This document shows, one piece after another, positions 1-8,662 of a DNA stretch of 62,988 nucleotides. The DNA is from Mesorhizobium norvegicum (GTDB taxonomy: Bacteria > Pseudomonadota > Alphaproteobacteria > Rhizobiales > Rhizobiaceae): assembly GCF_004919685.1 (NCBI RefSeq), contig NZ_SMYZ01000079.1, positions 1 through 62,988 on the forward strand, in the 5' to 3' direction. The position numbers and the translations under genes were made by a program. How positions within the stretch are numbered: the stretch's first letter is position 1; each line of letters starts with the position of its first letter. Below the pieces are notes generated by a model. That model was given only the letters and a program-made list of their open reading frames with translations, ran no database searches and had not been told where the DNA came from.

Positions 1-360
1 GGCGAAACGGGTGCCGCAGCCGACTGCGAAACTCGCAGTCAACACGGAACTCGCGTCTCGGGGGAAGGTTCCATGAGGTGTCGTATTATTGTTCGTGAGC
101 GAGGCTGTCGCGAAGCTTCGGTGCAAGAAGAGCAGGATCATGCCGCCGGCACGAAGAGTGTTTGATGCCATGGAGGTATCAACCGCAGCGAAGTGCGACT
201 GTGAGGGATACTGGTGGGGCGCGAACGGCTTCGTTAGGGATCGGAAGGCCCCTACGCGAGTATATTAGAATTCGGCGAACAACGACCCCATGTTATCGAT
301 CGGTCCTTGCCGATACATCCGTCCACCTGCTACCCTCGGATGGGGCTTGCTGAAGGCGAA
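1..360. other. left-edge stretch without a supported gene
   Basis: No reading frame here has a convincing start, ribosome site and protein-like composition. The 3' end of an upstream gene could lie in the first bases, but nothing recognisable is seen. Confidence 0.4.
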
Positions 361-753
361 ATGTTAAACCGGACCGTAGCTTCCACCACACCTAACTCGC
401 GGCATTTTAACTTTCTTATTTCTGATAACGTCATAGACGCTGTGCAGGGGTACGTCGGTTGCTGTGCTCCAGGACGCATCATTTCGACCTTTTCAGCAGT
501 GCAGTCCGTGCGAGACAAAGTCCCCGATTGCGAGCTGTCCGACGATCAGATCGAGCGTTACGCCGTATTGTGCGCTGTAGACCAAGCACTCGCGGTCCAT
601 TTCGATCGGAGAGGAAATCCACGGGATCCTTACTCGAGCCTAAGTAGGAGCCACTGGCATCTCGTCCCGTTCTGGAAAACCCAGGTGCGGTCGACATGGC
701 ACTTGCGCCGGTCGCACGACGTCCATGTTAACCGCGCCTTCAAAATCCAATGA
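361..753 (+). CDS. hypothetical protein, about 130 aa
   Basis: I do not recognise the family. The chosen ATG is preceded by a weak purine stretch (GAAGGCG); an upstream ATG at 307 would add 18 unlikely residues. The middle of the protein (residues about 60-85) is acidic and helical (ELSDDQIERYAVL), looks like real coding sequence and contains CAVDQAL. The C-terminal 40 residues are rich in Arg, Trp and His and look less conserved, so the 3' part may be altered. No signal peptide or membrane segment is seen. It stands alone, with broken genes to its right on the other strand. Confidence 0.45.
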   Translation: MLNRTVASTTPNSRHFNFLISDNVIDAVQGYVGCCAPGRIISTFSAVQSVRDKVPDCELSDDQIERYAVLCAVDQALAVHFDRRGNPRDPYSSLSRSHWHLVPFWKTQVRSTWHLRRSHDVHVNRAFKIQ

Positions 754-793
754 ACCCTAAACAGGAATTTCCGAGGCGTGGATGATCGTCGCG

Positions 794-1303
794 CTACATC
801 GCCGGTGAGATATTATGATTGACCCGGAGGAGGTTCTGCGGGTCGTATTTTCGCTTCAGGGTGCCGAGCCGTGGAAGGATCGCGAGGTAAGGGCACGGCC
901 CGGCCGAGTCGATGATCGGCTTGGGCAGCGCTCCGCGCAGGGCGTTGACGGCCTTCTCCGCGTCCGCCGCTGGGCCATTGTGGCAGATCATCAGCGCGCA
1001 CATCTTCTTGTTCCAGTGCTCGCGCGGGAACGGATCGCCGGGCGGCTCCACCTGCAGCCCGAGAAAGGCGTAGAAATTGTCGGGCGCGGTCTTCTCGAAC
1101 TCGCGGTACCAGCGCATGATTTCTCGCGCCTGGCCCAGTTCCCAGATGATGGGCCCGCCATAGACCATCTTGGCCGGATGCGCCTTGAAGAGAAAACTCG
1201 TGACCACGCCGAAATTGCCGCCGCCGCCGCGCAGCTCCCAGAGCAGGTCGGCGTTGTCGGTTTCGCTCGCCGTGACGAAATTGCCGTCGGCGAGCACCAC
1301 GTG
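794..1303 (-). pseudogene. FAD-linked oxidase (berberine-bridge type), truncated and internally deleted
   Basis: The reading frame begins inside the FAD domain with VLADGNFVTASE, followed by the typical ELRGGGGNFGVVTSF. It continues to GPCPY and then jumps directly to LKRKYDPQNLLRVNHNI, the extreme C-terminal FAD-contact motif of this family. The N-terminal PCMH FAD-binding half is missing. About 130 residues of substrate domain are also absent between the GPCPY and LKRKYDP motifs, so this is a remnant with two deletions. Upstream it runs in another frame into a SnoaL-like gene start. Family identity is firm; loss of function is inferred. Confidence 0.8.
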
Positions 1304-1473
1304 CTGATCGCTGCGCTTCCGCGGATTTCGCGCGCCTTGCTTGGTGGATTATTGCGGTCGATCACCCGCATCAGCGCGTCGTCGGTATAGAAGCTCGACA
1401 ACATTCTTCCGTCACGGCCTTCGATGGCCTTCTTGATCGCTGCGCCATCCACGGCCTGTGTCTTGGTCAGCAT
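1300..1473 (-). pseudogene. SnoaL/NTF2-like protein, N-terminal fragment
   Basis: From the ATG at 1473 about 58 residues read like the first helix and strand of a SnoaL-like polyketide-cyclase fold protein, with IKKAIEGRDG, SSFYTDDALMRVIDRNNPP and a RGSAAIS end. After that the frame enters the FAD oxidase DNA and loses meaning. The catalytic cone of the fold is therefore missing. Either a deletion joined two neighbouring genes or the second gene was inserted. Confidence 0.6.
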
Positions 1474-1564
1474 TTCATCCTCCGTTCGCAGCGCCTTTCC
1501 CGGCGACATCCACCTGGCCTGCGTGGGGAGAATTGATAGCGCTTACGATCCTGTGGCCGCTTCG

Positions 1565-1598
1565 CCGGACGAGCCATGGCTGTTCATGGCTCGTCCGG
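1565..1598. repeat. perfect 14-bp palindrome with 6-nt loop
   Basis: CCGGACGAGCCATG at 1565-1578 is perfectly mirrored by CATGGCTCGTCCGG at 1585-1598. It lies between two gene remnants and a secreted-protein gene, with no T-run, so it is not a classical terminator. It could be an intergenic palindromic element, an operator or the end of a lost element. Confidence 0.7.
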
Positions 1599-1740
1599 GC
1601 CGAGTTGGCGAAGGGCGACATGCCACGCTACGCGGCCAACTGACGTAAGTGGACCAGAACTCCTTAAGGGGCGTCGCTTTCAGCCATACTGATTAAGCGG
1701 TCGAGCGCTGTCGGCACGTGGCTGCGGGAAGCATTTCAGG

Positions 1741-2145
1741 CTATTTGCTGATCGGCGCCAGATCGACGCCTGAATTGGTGCAGAATTTTACAAGATCGTC
1801 GGTTTCAGTTTGATTTTCAGGCATTGTGATAATGTCGAACGCCGGGAGGTATTTTGTCTCGCTGTCGGCGCTATCGAACTGGCCCCTGTAGGCGGTCTCG
1901 CCGGAATACCCGGCAAAGCCGCTCTTTGTATTGTACCTACCGCAAACCATGATTGATCCGGTTGAAGTCGTAATGGCACCGGGTTTACCGAATGACACGT
2001 TCGTTTGGTCTTTCAGCAGGGATTTTACGGTCTGCTCGACGACTCCGATTTGATCGGCGGTCAGTTGAACCGGCTTGGCCTCGGTGGCAACGATGCCAAG
2101 TGCCAGAAAGCCTATCGTGAAGATGCTGGAGTGCAACCGTTTCAT
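1741..2145 (-). CDS. secreted hypothetical protein, 134 aa
   Basis: The ATG at 2145 gives MKRLHSS followed by a hydrophobic stretch and a likely signal-peptidase site after ATEAKP, so export to the periplasm is predicted. A TTG two codons earlier is possible, but the ATG has the better spacing to GATTGGGA. The mature part contains VCGRYNTKSGFAGYSGETAYRG and two widely spaced cysteines (in MVCGRYN and KFCTNSG) that could form a disulphide. I do not recognise the family and no neighbour gives a functional hint. Confidence 0.65.
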   Translation of the reverse strand: MKRLHSSIFTIGFLALGIVATEAKPVQLTADQIGVVEQTVKSLLKDQTNVSFGKPGAITTSTGSIMVCGRYNTKSGFAGYSGETAYRGQFDSADSETKYLPAFDIITMPENQTETDDLVKFCTNSGVDLAPISK

Positions 2146-2312
2146 TCCCAATCTAACCGTCTTTTCTCGATAGTCACAAGCCTATCTGACCACGAGAAGA
2201 GCGAAGTGGCGGAGAAGCAAGCCGGTGTGACAGCATGGTCGCGCAATGCGAACCCGTCGCTTCGAGAATACGGCGAGCCGACGACGCACTTTGTGGTGGC
2301 GATATGCCGGAT

Positions 2313-2381
2313 ATGGATACCGGACAGCACGACCGGATGGTCATCGACAAGAAACACGCGGCGAGGGGGCCATTGGGTCAT
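2313..2381 (-). pseudogene. start of a NarL/FixJ-type response regulator, fragment
   Basis: From an ATG at 2381 the first residues read WPPRRVFLVDDHPVVLSGI, the beta-1 strand and acidic pair that open a receiver domain. The similarity stops after about 22 residues. The fragment lies in frame directly behind a phage tail sheath piece, so two unrelated gene ends were joined by rearrangement. Confidence 0.5.
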
Positions 2382-2399
2382 CGTACGCTCACCCCGGTT

Positions 2400-2822
2400 A
2401 GCTGGGACGCCGCGGCCGGTAACGATGCGATCCGGCTCGATGCCGACATGTCCACACGCATAGGAAAGCGCGTGAACGCCCGTCATGCTTGCGGCCGAGT
2501 CGATGATGTTGGTCATTTCCTTGGTGGCCTTCTCGGCCGGATCGGTCTTGGTCGGGTGTGCCACGCGGACGAAAACGCAGCGCGCCTCGATGCCTTGGGC
2601 GCAGACCGCGTTGATGGTGTCGATAGCTTTGCCTGTCACGCCCAGGGCAGCGATCTTGTCGGCCTCATGAGTGAAGAACGCGACAGGTGGGAAAATCGTG
2701 TTGCTCGCGTCGGAAGCAGCGAACACGCGGGAGACGGTCGAAACGTCCGCGACCTCGATCGGGCGCGGCTCGCTGCCCGCCCGGATGTTGGACGCTTTTG
2801 GAGACCCTACTGGTGGAGACAC
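2400..2822 (-). pseudogene. phage contractile tail sheath protein, N-terminal fragment
   Basis: About 140 residues match the start of a myophage or tailocin sheath protein. They include EPRPIEVADVSTVSRVFAA (the usual 'PRPI..V.TSVIG..GTA' opening), a PPVAFFTHEADKIAALG segment, DTINAVCAQGIEARCVFVRV and MTNIIDSA..TGVHALSYA. The remaining roughly 250 residues, including the oligomerising C-terminus, are absent. No other tail genes lie beside it, so this is a prophage relic and not a working particle. Confidence 0.6.
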
Positions 2823-2931
2823 AAATGCTAGTTGGTTTTGCCTAAGTCGCCAAGCTCACGATATCGCGCGGCCATCTTTCAGAATGGGGCGTACGATGAT
2901 CAGTGACGATTCGACAGCAAGGGAGGAAAAA

Positions 2932-3255
2932 ATGCCAATCGGAGCAGCAGTGGAGTACCTGCATAAGTTGCGCAGAGAGGCGATCAATGCGGAAGCGGGC
3001 AATGTAAAAGGGCTCACGCGTCATTTGCAGATGAACATTGGGAAGTCGCGGGATCTTTTGGAAACGACGGAGGCCACGGATGCTGCTCTGGCTCACCTTC
3101 TGGGGACGGGGAACGCGCTTATTTGGGAGCTTGCGCCTATCTCAAAACAGACCGCTGAGCTAAGGAAAGACAAGATTGCTGACTTAAGGCACGCCTTTGA
3201 AACGGCGTTAAACATCGCCGTTGAGGAGGTTAGAAAGGCGAAGCCAAAAGCCTAG
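2932..3255 (+). CDS. hypothetical helical protein, 107 aa
   Basis: The ATG at 2932 was chosen because a strong ribosome site (AGGGAGGA) lies six bases upstream; the same frame is open further upstream across phage debris. The protein is almost wholly alpha-helical and charged (AVEYLHKLRREAINAEAG at the start, HAFETALNIAVEEVRKAKPKA at the end), without signal peptide or membrane segment. No family is recognised. It stands alone just left of the direct repeat at 3509. Confidence 0.6.
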   Translation: MPIGAAVEYLHKLRREAINAEAGNVKGLTRHLQMNIGKSRDLLETTEATDAALAHLLGTGNALIWELAPISKQTAELRKDKIADLRHAFETALNIAVEEVRKAKPKA

Positions 3256-3908
3256 GCCGCGCTCTACTTCAAAGCTCATCCTGGCCGGACTTCAAACCCC
3301 GGTCGGCCAACCAACATCGATGTCGATTGCGACCAAGGCCGTCTGTGCTGCTGTAATCTGGGTGGGGTGCTCATTTGGAGGTCTTGTCCGGTTCGCCACC
3401 TCCGGGCCCACCATAGCACCTATATAAATAATTGATTTTGCTGGTGATTTTCAGAGCGGCCCGCCGCGTGGACTCGAGCCCCTCTTTCTGGCCAAGCACT
3501 AATTCGTAATGATGGATGGGGCTGAAAAGTAAGTAAAATCAAATAGTTATGAGAGGCCGTGTGCAAAAACTGCACACGAAAGTTCTGCTTCTATTCCATT
3601 TCCGATCCTGCGATAGACCCGCCGATCAATCTCTTGCCTGGCCGTGTGCCGCTACCAGTCGCCAGTTCGACCACGAGGATCGCCGCCGTATCCACCATCC
3701 GCCGTCTGTCGCTCAATTGGGTGTTTCCCGGTCACCCGACATCGTGATGAAGTGTGAACTGGACCGGCGAGTGCGGGCCACGAAATCAAGGTTACGATTT
3801 CTTGGACTTTGACGGTTCCGTCTGCTCCGTTGTCGCCGGGATACCCTTGGCCAACCAGCGCCGACGCCGAGGGAGGGCAGCATTGTGCTTGATCGGCAAA
3901 GTGGCGGT
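3256..3908. other. intergenic stretch with direct repeat copy A
   Basis: No convincing gene is seen. The stretch holds the 84-bp repeat at 3509-3592. A GTG at 3559 could start a short peptide (CKNCTRKFCF) that is matched at the second repeat copy, but its length and ending differ there. Confidence 0.4.
3509..3592 (+). repeat. 84-bp direct repeat, copy A
   Basis: It aligns without gaps to 30666-30749 in the same orientation, with about 68 of 84 bases identical by my count. Both begin ATGATGGATGGGGC and end CACACGAAAGTTCTGCTTCT. Both contain GTGTGC-N7-GCACAC. Weaker similarity continues for about 30 more bases. The pair bounds the low-oxygen gene block. Confidence 0.8.
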
Positions 3909-4558
3909 TCACTCGCTCATATTGTGAAGCGCGTCATGCTTGACGATTTCGATGCTGCGCAGATTAAGCAAGCGGATGACGCCGTTGTCCTTAAGCCTGG
4001 TGAAAACGCGCGATACGGTATCGATTGTGAGACCGAGATAGTCCCCGATATCCAAGCGTGACATCGGCAGTTCGACCTGTCGCAATCCGCCCTGCCGCTC
4101 TGCTATATCGACCAGGAACACGGCGACGCGCTCGATTCCGTTCTGGTGGCCGAGGACCAAGAGGTGTTCCTGTGCCCTTGTCAGCCCCTTGAGCGCCAGA
4201 GGCAGCAGCTGACGGGACATGTCCACCCCGGCGGCGAACCGGAAGGCGCGGACGGCAGCAGCGTTGATCGCTTCGGCGAAGAAATGATGTGTCGCGTATC
4301 AGCTTCGAAGCCGAACGCTTCGCCAGCCAAATGGAAGGCGCTGATCTGCCGGCGGCCGTCGGCAAGCAGGCGGTAGACACGCACTGCGCCGAACTCGATC
4401 TGGTAGAAGGTTCCGGCCTTCTCGCCCTGGGCATAGATTTCCGAACCCGCGGGAAAGAAGCAGATCGGTTGCAGGGGTGCCGCGTCGAATGCCGCTGCCA
4501 GGGTTGGCTGCGCGGATTGCGGCGGCAGCGAAATTCTGGACGTCGTGTAAGCGTGCAT
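3909..4558 (-). pseudogene. Crp/FNR-family regulator (FixK-like), frameshifted
   Basis: The first frame (4558 to about 4285) gives a cyclic-nucleotide-binding-like fold: CFFPAGSEIYAQGEKAG, FYQIEFGAVRVYRLLADG, ISAFHLAGEAFGFEADT. The second frame (about 4285 to 3909) continues FFAEAIN and ends with the winged helix SRLDIGDYLGLTIDTVSRVF, whose recognition helix is typical of FNR/FixK proteins. A one-base deletion near 4280-4290 separates the two. Joined, the protein would be about 216 aa, normal for the family. The N-terminus lacks the FNR cysteine cluster, so it would be FixK-like and not itself an oxygen sensor. Sequencing error is the main alternative to a true lesion. Confidence 0.85.
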
Positions 4559-4936
4559 GGACGTTTTCCCGGTTATTCCGTGGCACAGCAGTCGCGCGTG
4601 TCGGCGGGTCGCGAAATTCGGGTATGTCCCTACGGGAAACTACCTAGAACATCATAGCAGGCAGATTAGGTGCTGGTCGCAGCCGCTGCCACACCATCCC
4701 CGCAGTGGCATCTGACTGGAGATTGCGCAGACGCTTTGCGGTGGATCAAAGCTCCCACCGTCCGTCGTCACAACAATGTTGCGAACGACAGCCGCCGATG
4801 TCCGTCGGCAGTACTTCACGGTGGTGGTGAACCAAATGGAGCGCCATCGCGTTGGTGTTCATTCGCATGAGAGAGACGACCCCAGCCCAGTCGCGGGTCC
4901 TGCGGCATTTCGCAACCAGGCAACGGGAGCCCAAGC
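4559..4936. other. divergent promoter region of the regulator and phosphoketolase genes
   Basis: No coding sequence is supported. The stretch must hold the promoters of the leftward regulator gene and of the rightward phosphoketolase operon. A weak FixK-type site lies at 4736-4749. Confidence 0.5.
4736..4749. promoter_or_regulatory. weak FixK/FNR-type site
   Basis: TTGCGGTGGATCAA matches TTGAT-N4-ATCAA at 8 of 10 positions, with one perfect half-site. It lies 188 bases before the phosphoketolase start; its use is uncertain. Confidence 0.35.
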
Positions 4937-7360
4937 ATGACCGAACACGTAACCATTGCAACCGCAAGCGACCGCCTGTCAGAGCGCCAGTTGCGCGACA
5001 TCGATGCATACTGGCGCGCCGCGAATTATCTGACGATCGGCCAGATTTACCTGCTCGACAATCCGCTGCTTCGCGAGCCGCTGCGGCTTGAGCACGTCAA
5101 GCCGCGGCTGCTCGGCCACTGGGGAACATCGCCGGGCCTGAGTTTCATCTACGCTCATCTCAACCGCGCGATCCGGCTCAGGGATGCAGATATGATCTAC
5201 GTTTGCGGCCCCGGCCATGGTGGTCCGGCAATGGTGGCGAACACCTATCTCGAAGGCACATACAGCGAGCTCAATCCGGACATATCGATGGATGAGCAGG
5301 GCATGCGCAGGCTGTTCCGGCAGTTCTCTTTTCCGGGCGGCATTCCAAGCCATGCCGCACCCGACGTGCCCGGCTCCATCCACGAGGGCGGCGAGCTTGG
5401 TTATTCGCTCTCCCATGCCTATGGTGCCGCGTTCGATAATCCCGACCTTGTCGTGGCCTGCGTCGTCGGTGACGGCGAAGCCGAAACCGGGCCACTGGCC
5501 GCGGCGTGGCATTCCAACAAATTCCTAAACCCTGCGCGCGACGGCGCGGTGCTGCCGATCCTGCATCTAAATGGCTACAAGATCGCCAATCCGACGATTC
5601 TGGCCCGCATTCCCGAAGACGAACTGCGCGCGCTTTTCGTTGGCTACGGTTATGAACCGCTGTTCGTCGAGGGCCACGAGCCGGCCCTGATGCATCAACG
5701 AATGGCCAATGTGCTTGACGATGCGCTCGATCGCATCCGCGCGATCCAGCATGCGGCGCGCGCTGATTCCTCCGAGCAGATGGCGCGACCGAAATGGCCG
5801 ATGATCGTGCTGCGCACCCCAAAGGGCTGGACCGGACCTAAAGAGGTTGACGGGCTGAAGACCGAAGGCTTCTGGCGTTCGCACCAGGTACCCTTGTCCG
5901 GCCTTGCGGAAAACCCTGCGCATCTGAAGCTGCTTGAGGAGTGGTTGAAAAGCTATCGGCCCGAGGAGCTGTTCGACGCCGCCGGCGCTCCGGTCGCCTC
6001 GATCCGTGCCACCGCACCCCAAGCCACAAGGCGTATGAGCGCCAACCCGCATGCCAATGGCGGCCTGCTGCGCAGGTCTCTCGAGCTGCCAGGGTTGCAT
6101 GACCACGCCATTGCGGTCGAGAGTCCCGGCGGCATAAAGGCCGAGTCGACGCGGGTGATGGGAAGCTTCCTGCGTGATGTCATGCAGTTGAACCAGGCTG
6201 CGAAGAATTTCCGCATCGTGGGCCCAGACGAGACCGCCTCGAACCGGCTTCAGGATGTGTTCGAAGTGACCGAGCGCGCCTGGATGGAAGAAATTCTACC
6301 CGAAGATGTTCATCTCGGTCGTGACGGCAGGGTCATGGAAATCCTTTCAGAGCACACCTGCCAGGGCTGGCTCGAAGGCTACCTGCTCACCGGGCGCCAT
6401 GGCCTGTTTTCCTGCTACGAGGCGTTTATCCATATCGTGGATTCCATGTTCAATCAGCACGCGAAATGGCTGGATGCCTGCGGCGATATCCCGTGGCGGC
6501 GGCCGATCGCATCGCTGAATTATCTGTTGTCGAGCCATGTCTGGCACCAGGAACACAACGGCTTCAGCCATCAGGACCCCGGCTTCATCGACGTCGCACT
6601 CAACAAGAAGGCCGACATTGTACGGGTCTATCTGCCACCGGACGCCAACACCTTGCTCTGCGTGACCGACCATGTGCTGCAGACCTGGAACCGGATCAAC
6701 ATCATCGTCGCCGGCAAACCGCCGTCATGGCAGTGGCTGTCGATGGATAGGGCAATCGTTCACTGCAGGGCAGGGGTCGGCATCTGGGACTGGGCGTCAA
6801 CGGACGATGGGGCTGAGCCTGACGTCGTGATGGCTTGCGCTGGCGACGTCCCGACCCTCGAAACGCTGGCGGCCGTGCAGATCCTCAGGCAACAGGTTCC
6901 TGATCTCAGGATCAGGGTGGTAAATGTCGTCGACCTGATGACTCTTCAGCCAAAGGAATATCATCCGCACGGTCTGTCGGATCGCGAGTTCGATGCGCTG
7001 TTCACCGCCGACAAACCCGTCATCTTCGCCTATCACGGCTATCCCTGGACCATCCATCGCCTGACATATCGGCGCACCAACCACGACAACATCCACGTGC
7101 GCGGCTACAACGAGGAGGGCACGACGACGACGCCTTTCGACATGACGGTGCTCAACGGTCTCGACCGCTTTCATATCGTCCAAAGCGTCCTCGACTGGGT
7201 TCCGCGCCTCAAGAGCGTCCGGGTCGCGTTAAGGCAGGCGATGGACAGCAAGCTGCTAGAACACCGGACCTATATTCGCGCCCATGGGCAGGATATGCCG
7301 GAGATCCTTGACTGGAAGTGGGGGCAGGATCCTGATGCGGCGCCAAAGCGTCCAGATTGA
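4937..7360 (+). CDS. xfp: xylulose-5-phosphate/fructose-6-phosphate phosphoketolase
   Basis: This thiamine-diphosphate enzyme cleaves xylulose 5-phosphate (and often fructose 6-phosphate) with phosphate to acetyl phosphate plus a sugar phosphate. Length is 807 aa, normal for the family. Visible motifs are GTSPGL at 63-68, GPGHGGPA at 91-98, GGIPSHAAPDVPGSIHEGG around 134-152, and the ThDP/Mg motif GDGEAETGPLA at 178-188. SSHVWHQEHNGFSHQDPG sits in the central domain and PKEYHPHGLSD near the C-terminus. The ATG at 4937 follows GGGAGCC. Acetate kinase follows 52 bases downstream on the same strand, so acetyl phosphate can be turned directly into ATP. Confidence 0.97.
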   Translation: MTEHVTIATASDRLSERQLRDIDAYWRAANYLTIGQIYLLDNPLLREPLRLEHVKPRLLGHWGTSPGLSFIYAHLNRAIRLRDADMIYVCGPGHGGPAMVANTYLEGTYSELNPDISMDEQGMRRLFRQFSFPGGIPSHAAPDVPGSIHEGGELGYSLSHAYGAAFDNPDLVVACVVGDGEAETGPLAAAWHSNKFLNPARDGAVLPILHLNGYKIANPTILARIPEDELRALFVGYGYEPLFVEGHEPALMHQRMANVLDDALDRIRAIQHAARADSSEQMARPKWPMIVLRTPKGWTGPKEVDGLKTEGFWRSHQVPLSGLAENPAHLKLLEEWLKSYRPEELFDAAGAPVASIRATAPQATRRMSANPHANGGLLRRSLELPGLHDHAIAVESPGGIKAESTRVMGSFLRDVMQLNQAAKNFRIVGPDETASNRLQDVFEVTERAWMEEILPEDVHLGRDGRVMEILSEHTCQGWLEGYLLTGRHGLFSCYEAFIHIVDSMFNQHAKWLDACGDIPWRRPIASLNYLLSSHVWHQEHNGFSHQDPGFIDVALNKKADIVRVYLPPDANTLLCVTDHVLQTWNRINIIVAGKPPSWQWLSMDRAIVHCRAGVGIWDWASTDDGAEPDVVMACAGDVPTLETLAAVQILRQQVPDLRIRVVNVVDLMTLQPKEYHPHGLSDREFDALFTADKPVIFAYHGYPWTIHRLTYRRTNHDNIHVRGYNEEGTTTTPFDMTVLNGLDRFHIVQSVLDWVPRLKSVRVALRQAMDSKLLEHRTYIRAHGQDMPEILDWKWGQDPDAAPKRPD

Positions 7361-7412
7361 GCGGTTGCCCGACCTTCAGCACATAGGGGGTCGCAAGATA
7401 TCGGATGGCTTC

Positions 7413-8621
7413 ATGACCGATGCGATCCTTGTCCTGAACGGCGGTTCTTCGAGCCTGAAGTTCGCCGTCTTCGAGCGAAGTGACCAACTCCCGCTGCTGC
7501 TGCGCGGCAATATCTCCTCTCTCGGCCGTCAACCACGGCTACGTGTCGAGGCCGCGGCCGGCAGGTCCAAGATCGACAGGAGCCTGGGCGAAGCACAGAT
7601 CGATATGGACAAGGCGTTCACGACGGTCACCTCCGTGCTCGCCGAAAGTGATCTGCTGCGACGCATCGACAGGGTTGGGCACCGGATCGTTCACGGCGGG
7701 CGTGGCCTCACCGAAGCGGCGTTGCTCGACGAACGCACGCTCAAAGCATTGCGCTTGCTTGAGCCGATGGCGCCCATCCACCAACGGATCAATCTCGAGA
7801 TTGTCGCGCTGGCCACTGAACTCCTGCCGCAGGCCCTCCAGATCGGGTGCTTCGACACGGCGTTTCATTCGACTCGGCCGCAGCTTGCCAAAATCTACGG
7901 GCTGCCGCGCGCGATGACCGAGGCGGGCATCGTTTCCTATGGCTTCCACGGGCTGTCATACAGCCATATCGCTTCGAGGCTGCGTGACCGCTACGGCGCT
8001 CGCGCCGGCGGCCGCACGATCGTCGCCCATCTCGGCAGCGGCGCCAGCCTGTGCGCCATGGACGCCGGAAGAAGCATCGCGACGACGATGGGGTTTTCGA
8101 CCCTGGACGGCCTGGTGATGAGCACGCGTTGCGGTGCGCTCGACCCGGGGATCATTCTCCATCTCCTGCAGGAGAAGAAGCTTTCGACCGAAGAACTGGT
8201 CGCGCTTCTTTACGAGCAATCAGGTCTGCTCGGTGTGTCTGGGATATCCGGTGACATGCGAACGCTGATCGACTCAGACAGTCCTGCGGCCGCCGAAGCC
8301 GTCGACCTGTTTGTCTATCGAATAGGGCGCGAGATCGGGTCGCTGGCCGCTGCGATAGGCGGACTGGACACGCTGGTGTTTACGGCAGGAATTGGCGAAA
8401 ACGCGCCATCTATCCGGGAGAGGATCGGGGCTGTGGCCGGCTGGCTTGGGGTTGATATTGACCACAAGCTGAATCGACGAGGCGAGGGGGTGATCAGCCT
8501 TGCTGGTTCCAGCGTCGACGTGCTTGTGATCCCCACAGATGAAGAGAGAGCCGTGGGGAGCCAGCTGCTATCTGTGCGCCCACCAGCTTCGTCGCTCGCC
8601 ACAAGAGAGCGCCCAACCTGA
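7413..8621 (+). CDS. ackA: acetate kinase
   Basis: Interconverts acetyl phosphate plus ADP with acetate plus ATP. The ATG at 7413 gives 402 aa, the usual length, and places the phosphate-binding LNGGSSSLKF at residues 8-17; the frame is open further upstream but would add non-conserved residues. Also visible are HRIVHGG, FDTAFH, YGFHGLSY, the phosphate loop AHLGSGASL and TAGIGENAP. With the preceding phosphoketolase it forms a two-step substrate-level phosphorylation route. An operon is very likely. Confidence 0.96.
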   Translation: MTDAILVLNGGSSSLKFAVFERSDQLPLLLRGNISSLGRQPRLRVEAAAGRSKIDRSLGEAQIDMDKAFTTVTSVLAESDLLRRIDRVGHRIVHGGRGLTEAALLDERTLKALRLLEPMAPIHQRINLEIVALATELLPQALQIGCFDTAFHSTRPQLAKIYGLPRAMTEAGIVSYGFHGLSYSHIASRLRDRYGARAGGRTIVAHLGSGASLCAMDAGRSIATTMGFSTLDGLVMSTRCGALDPGIILHLLQEKKLSTEELVALLYEQSGLLGVSGISGDMRTLIDSDSPAAAEAVDLFVYRIGREIGSLAAAIGGLDTLVFTAGIGENAPSIRERIGAVAGWLGVDIDHKLNRRGEGVISLAGSSVDVLVIPTDEERAVGSQLLSVRPPASSLATRERPT

Positions 8622-8662
8622 TGCCACTCACGCAGCCTCGCCGATTGGTTGTCTCGGCGCTG

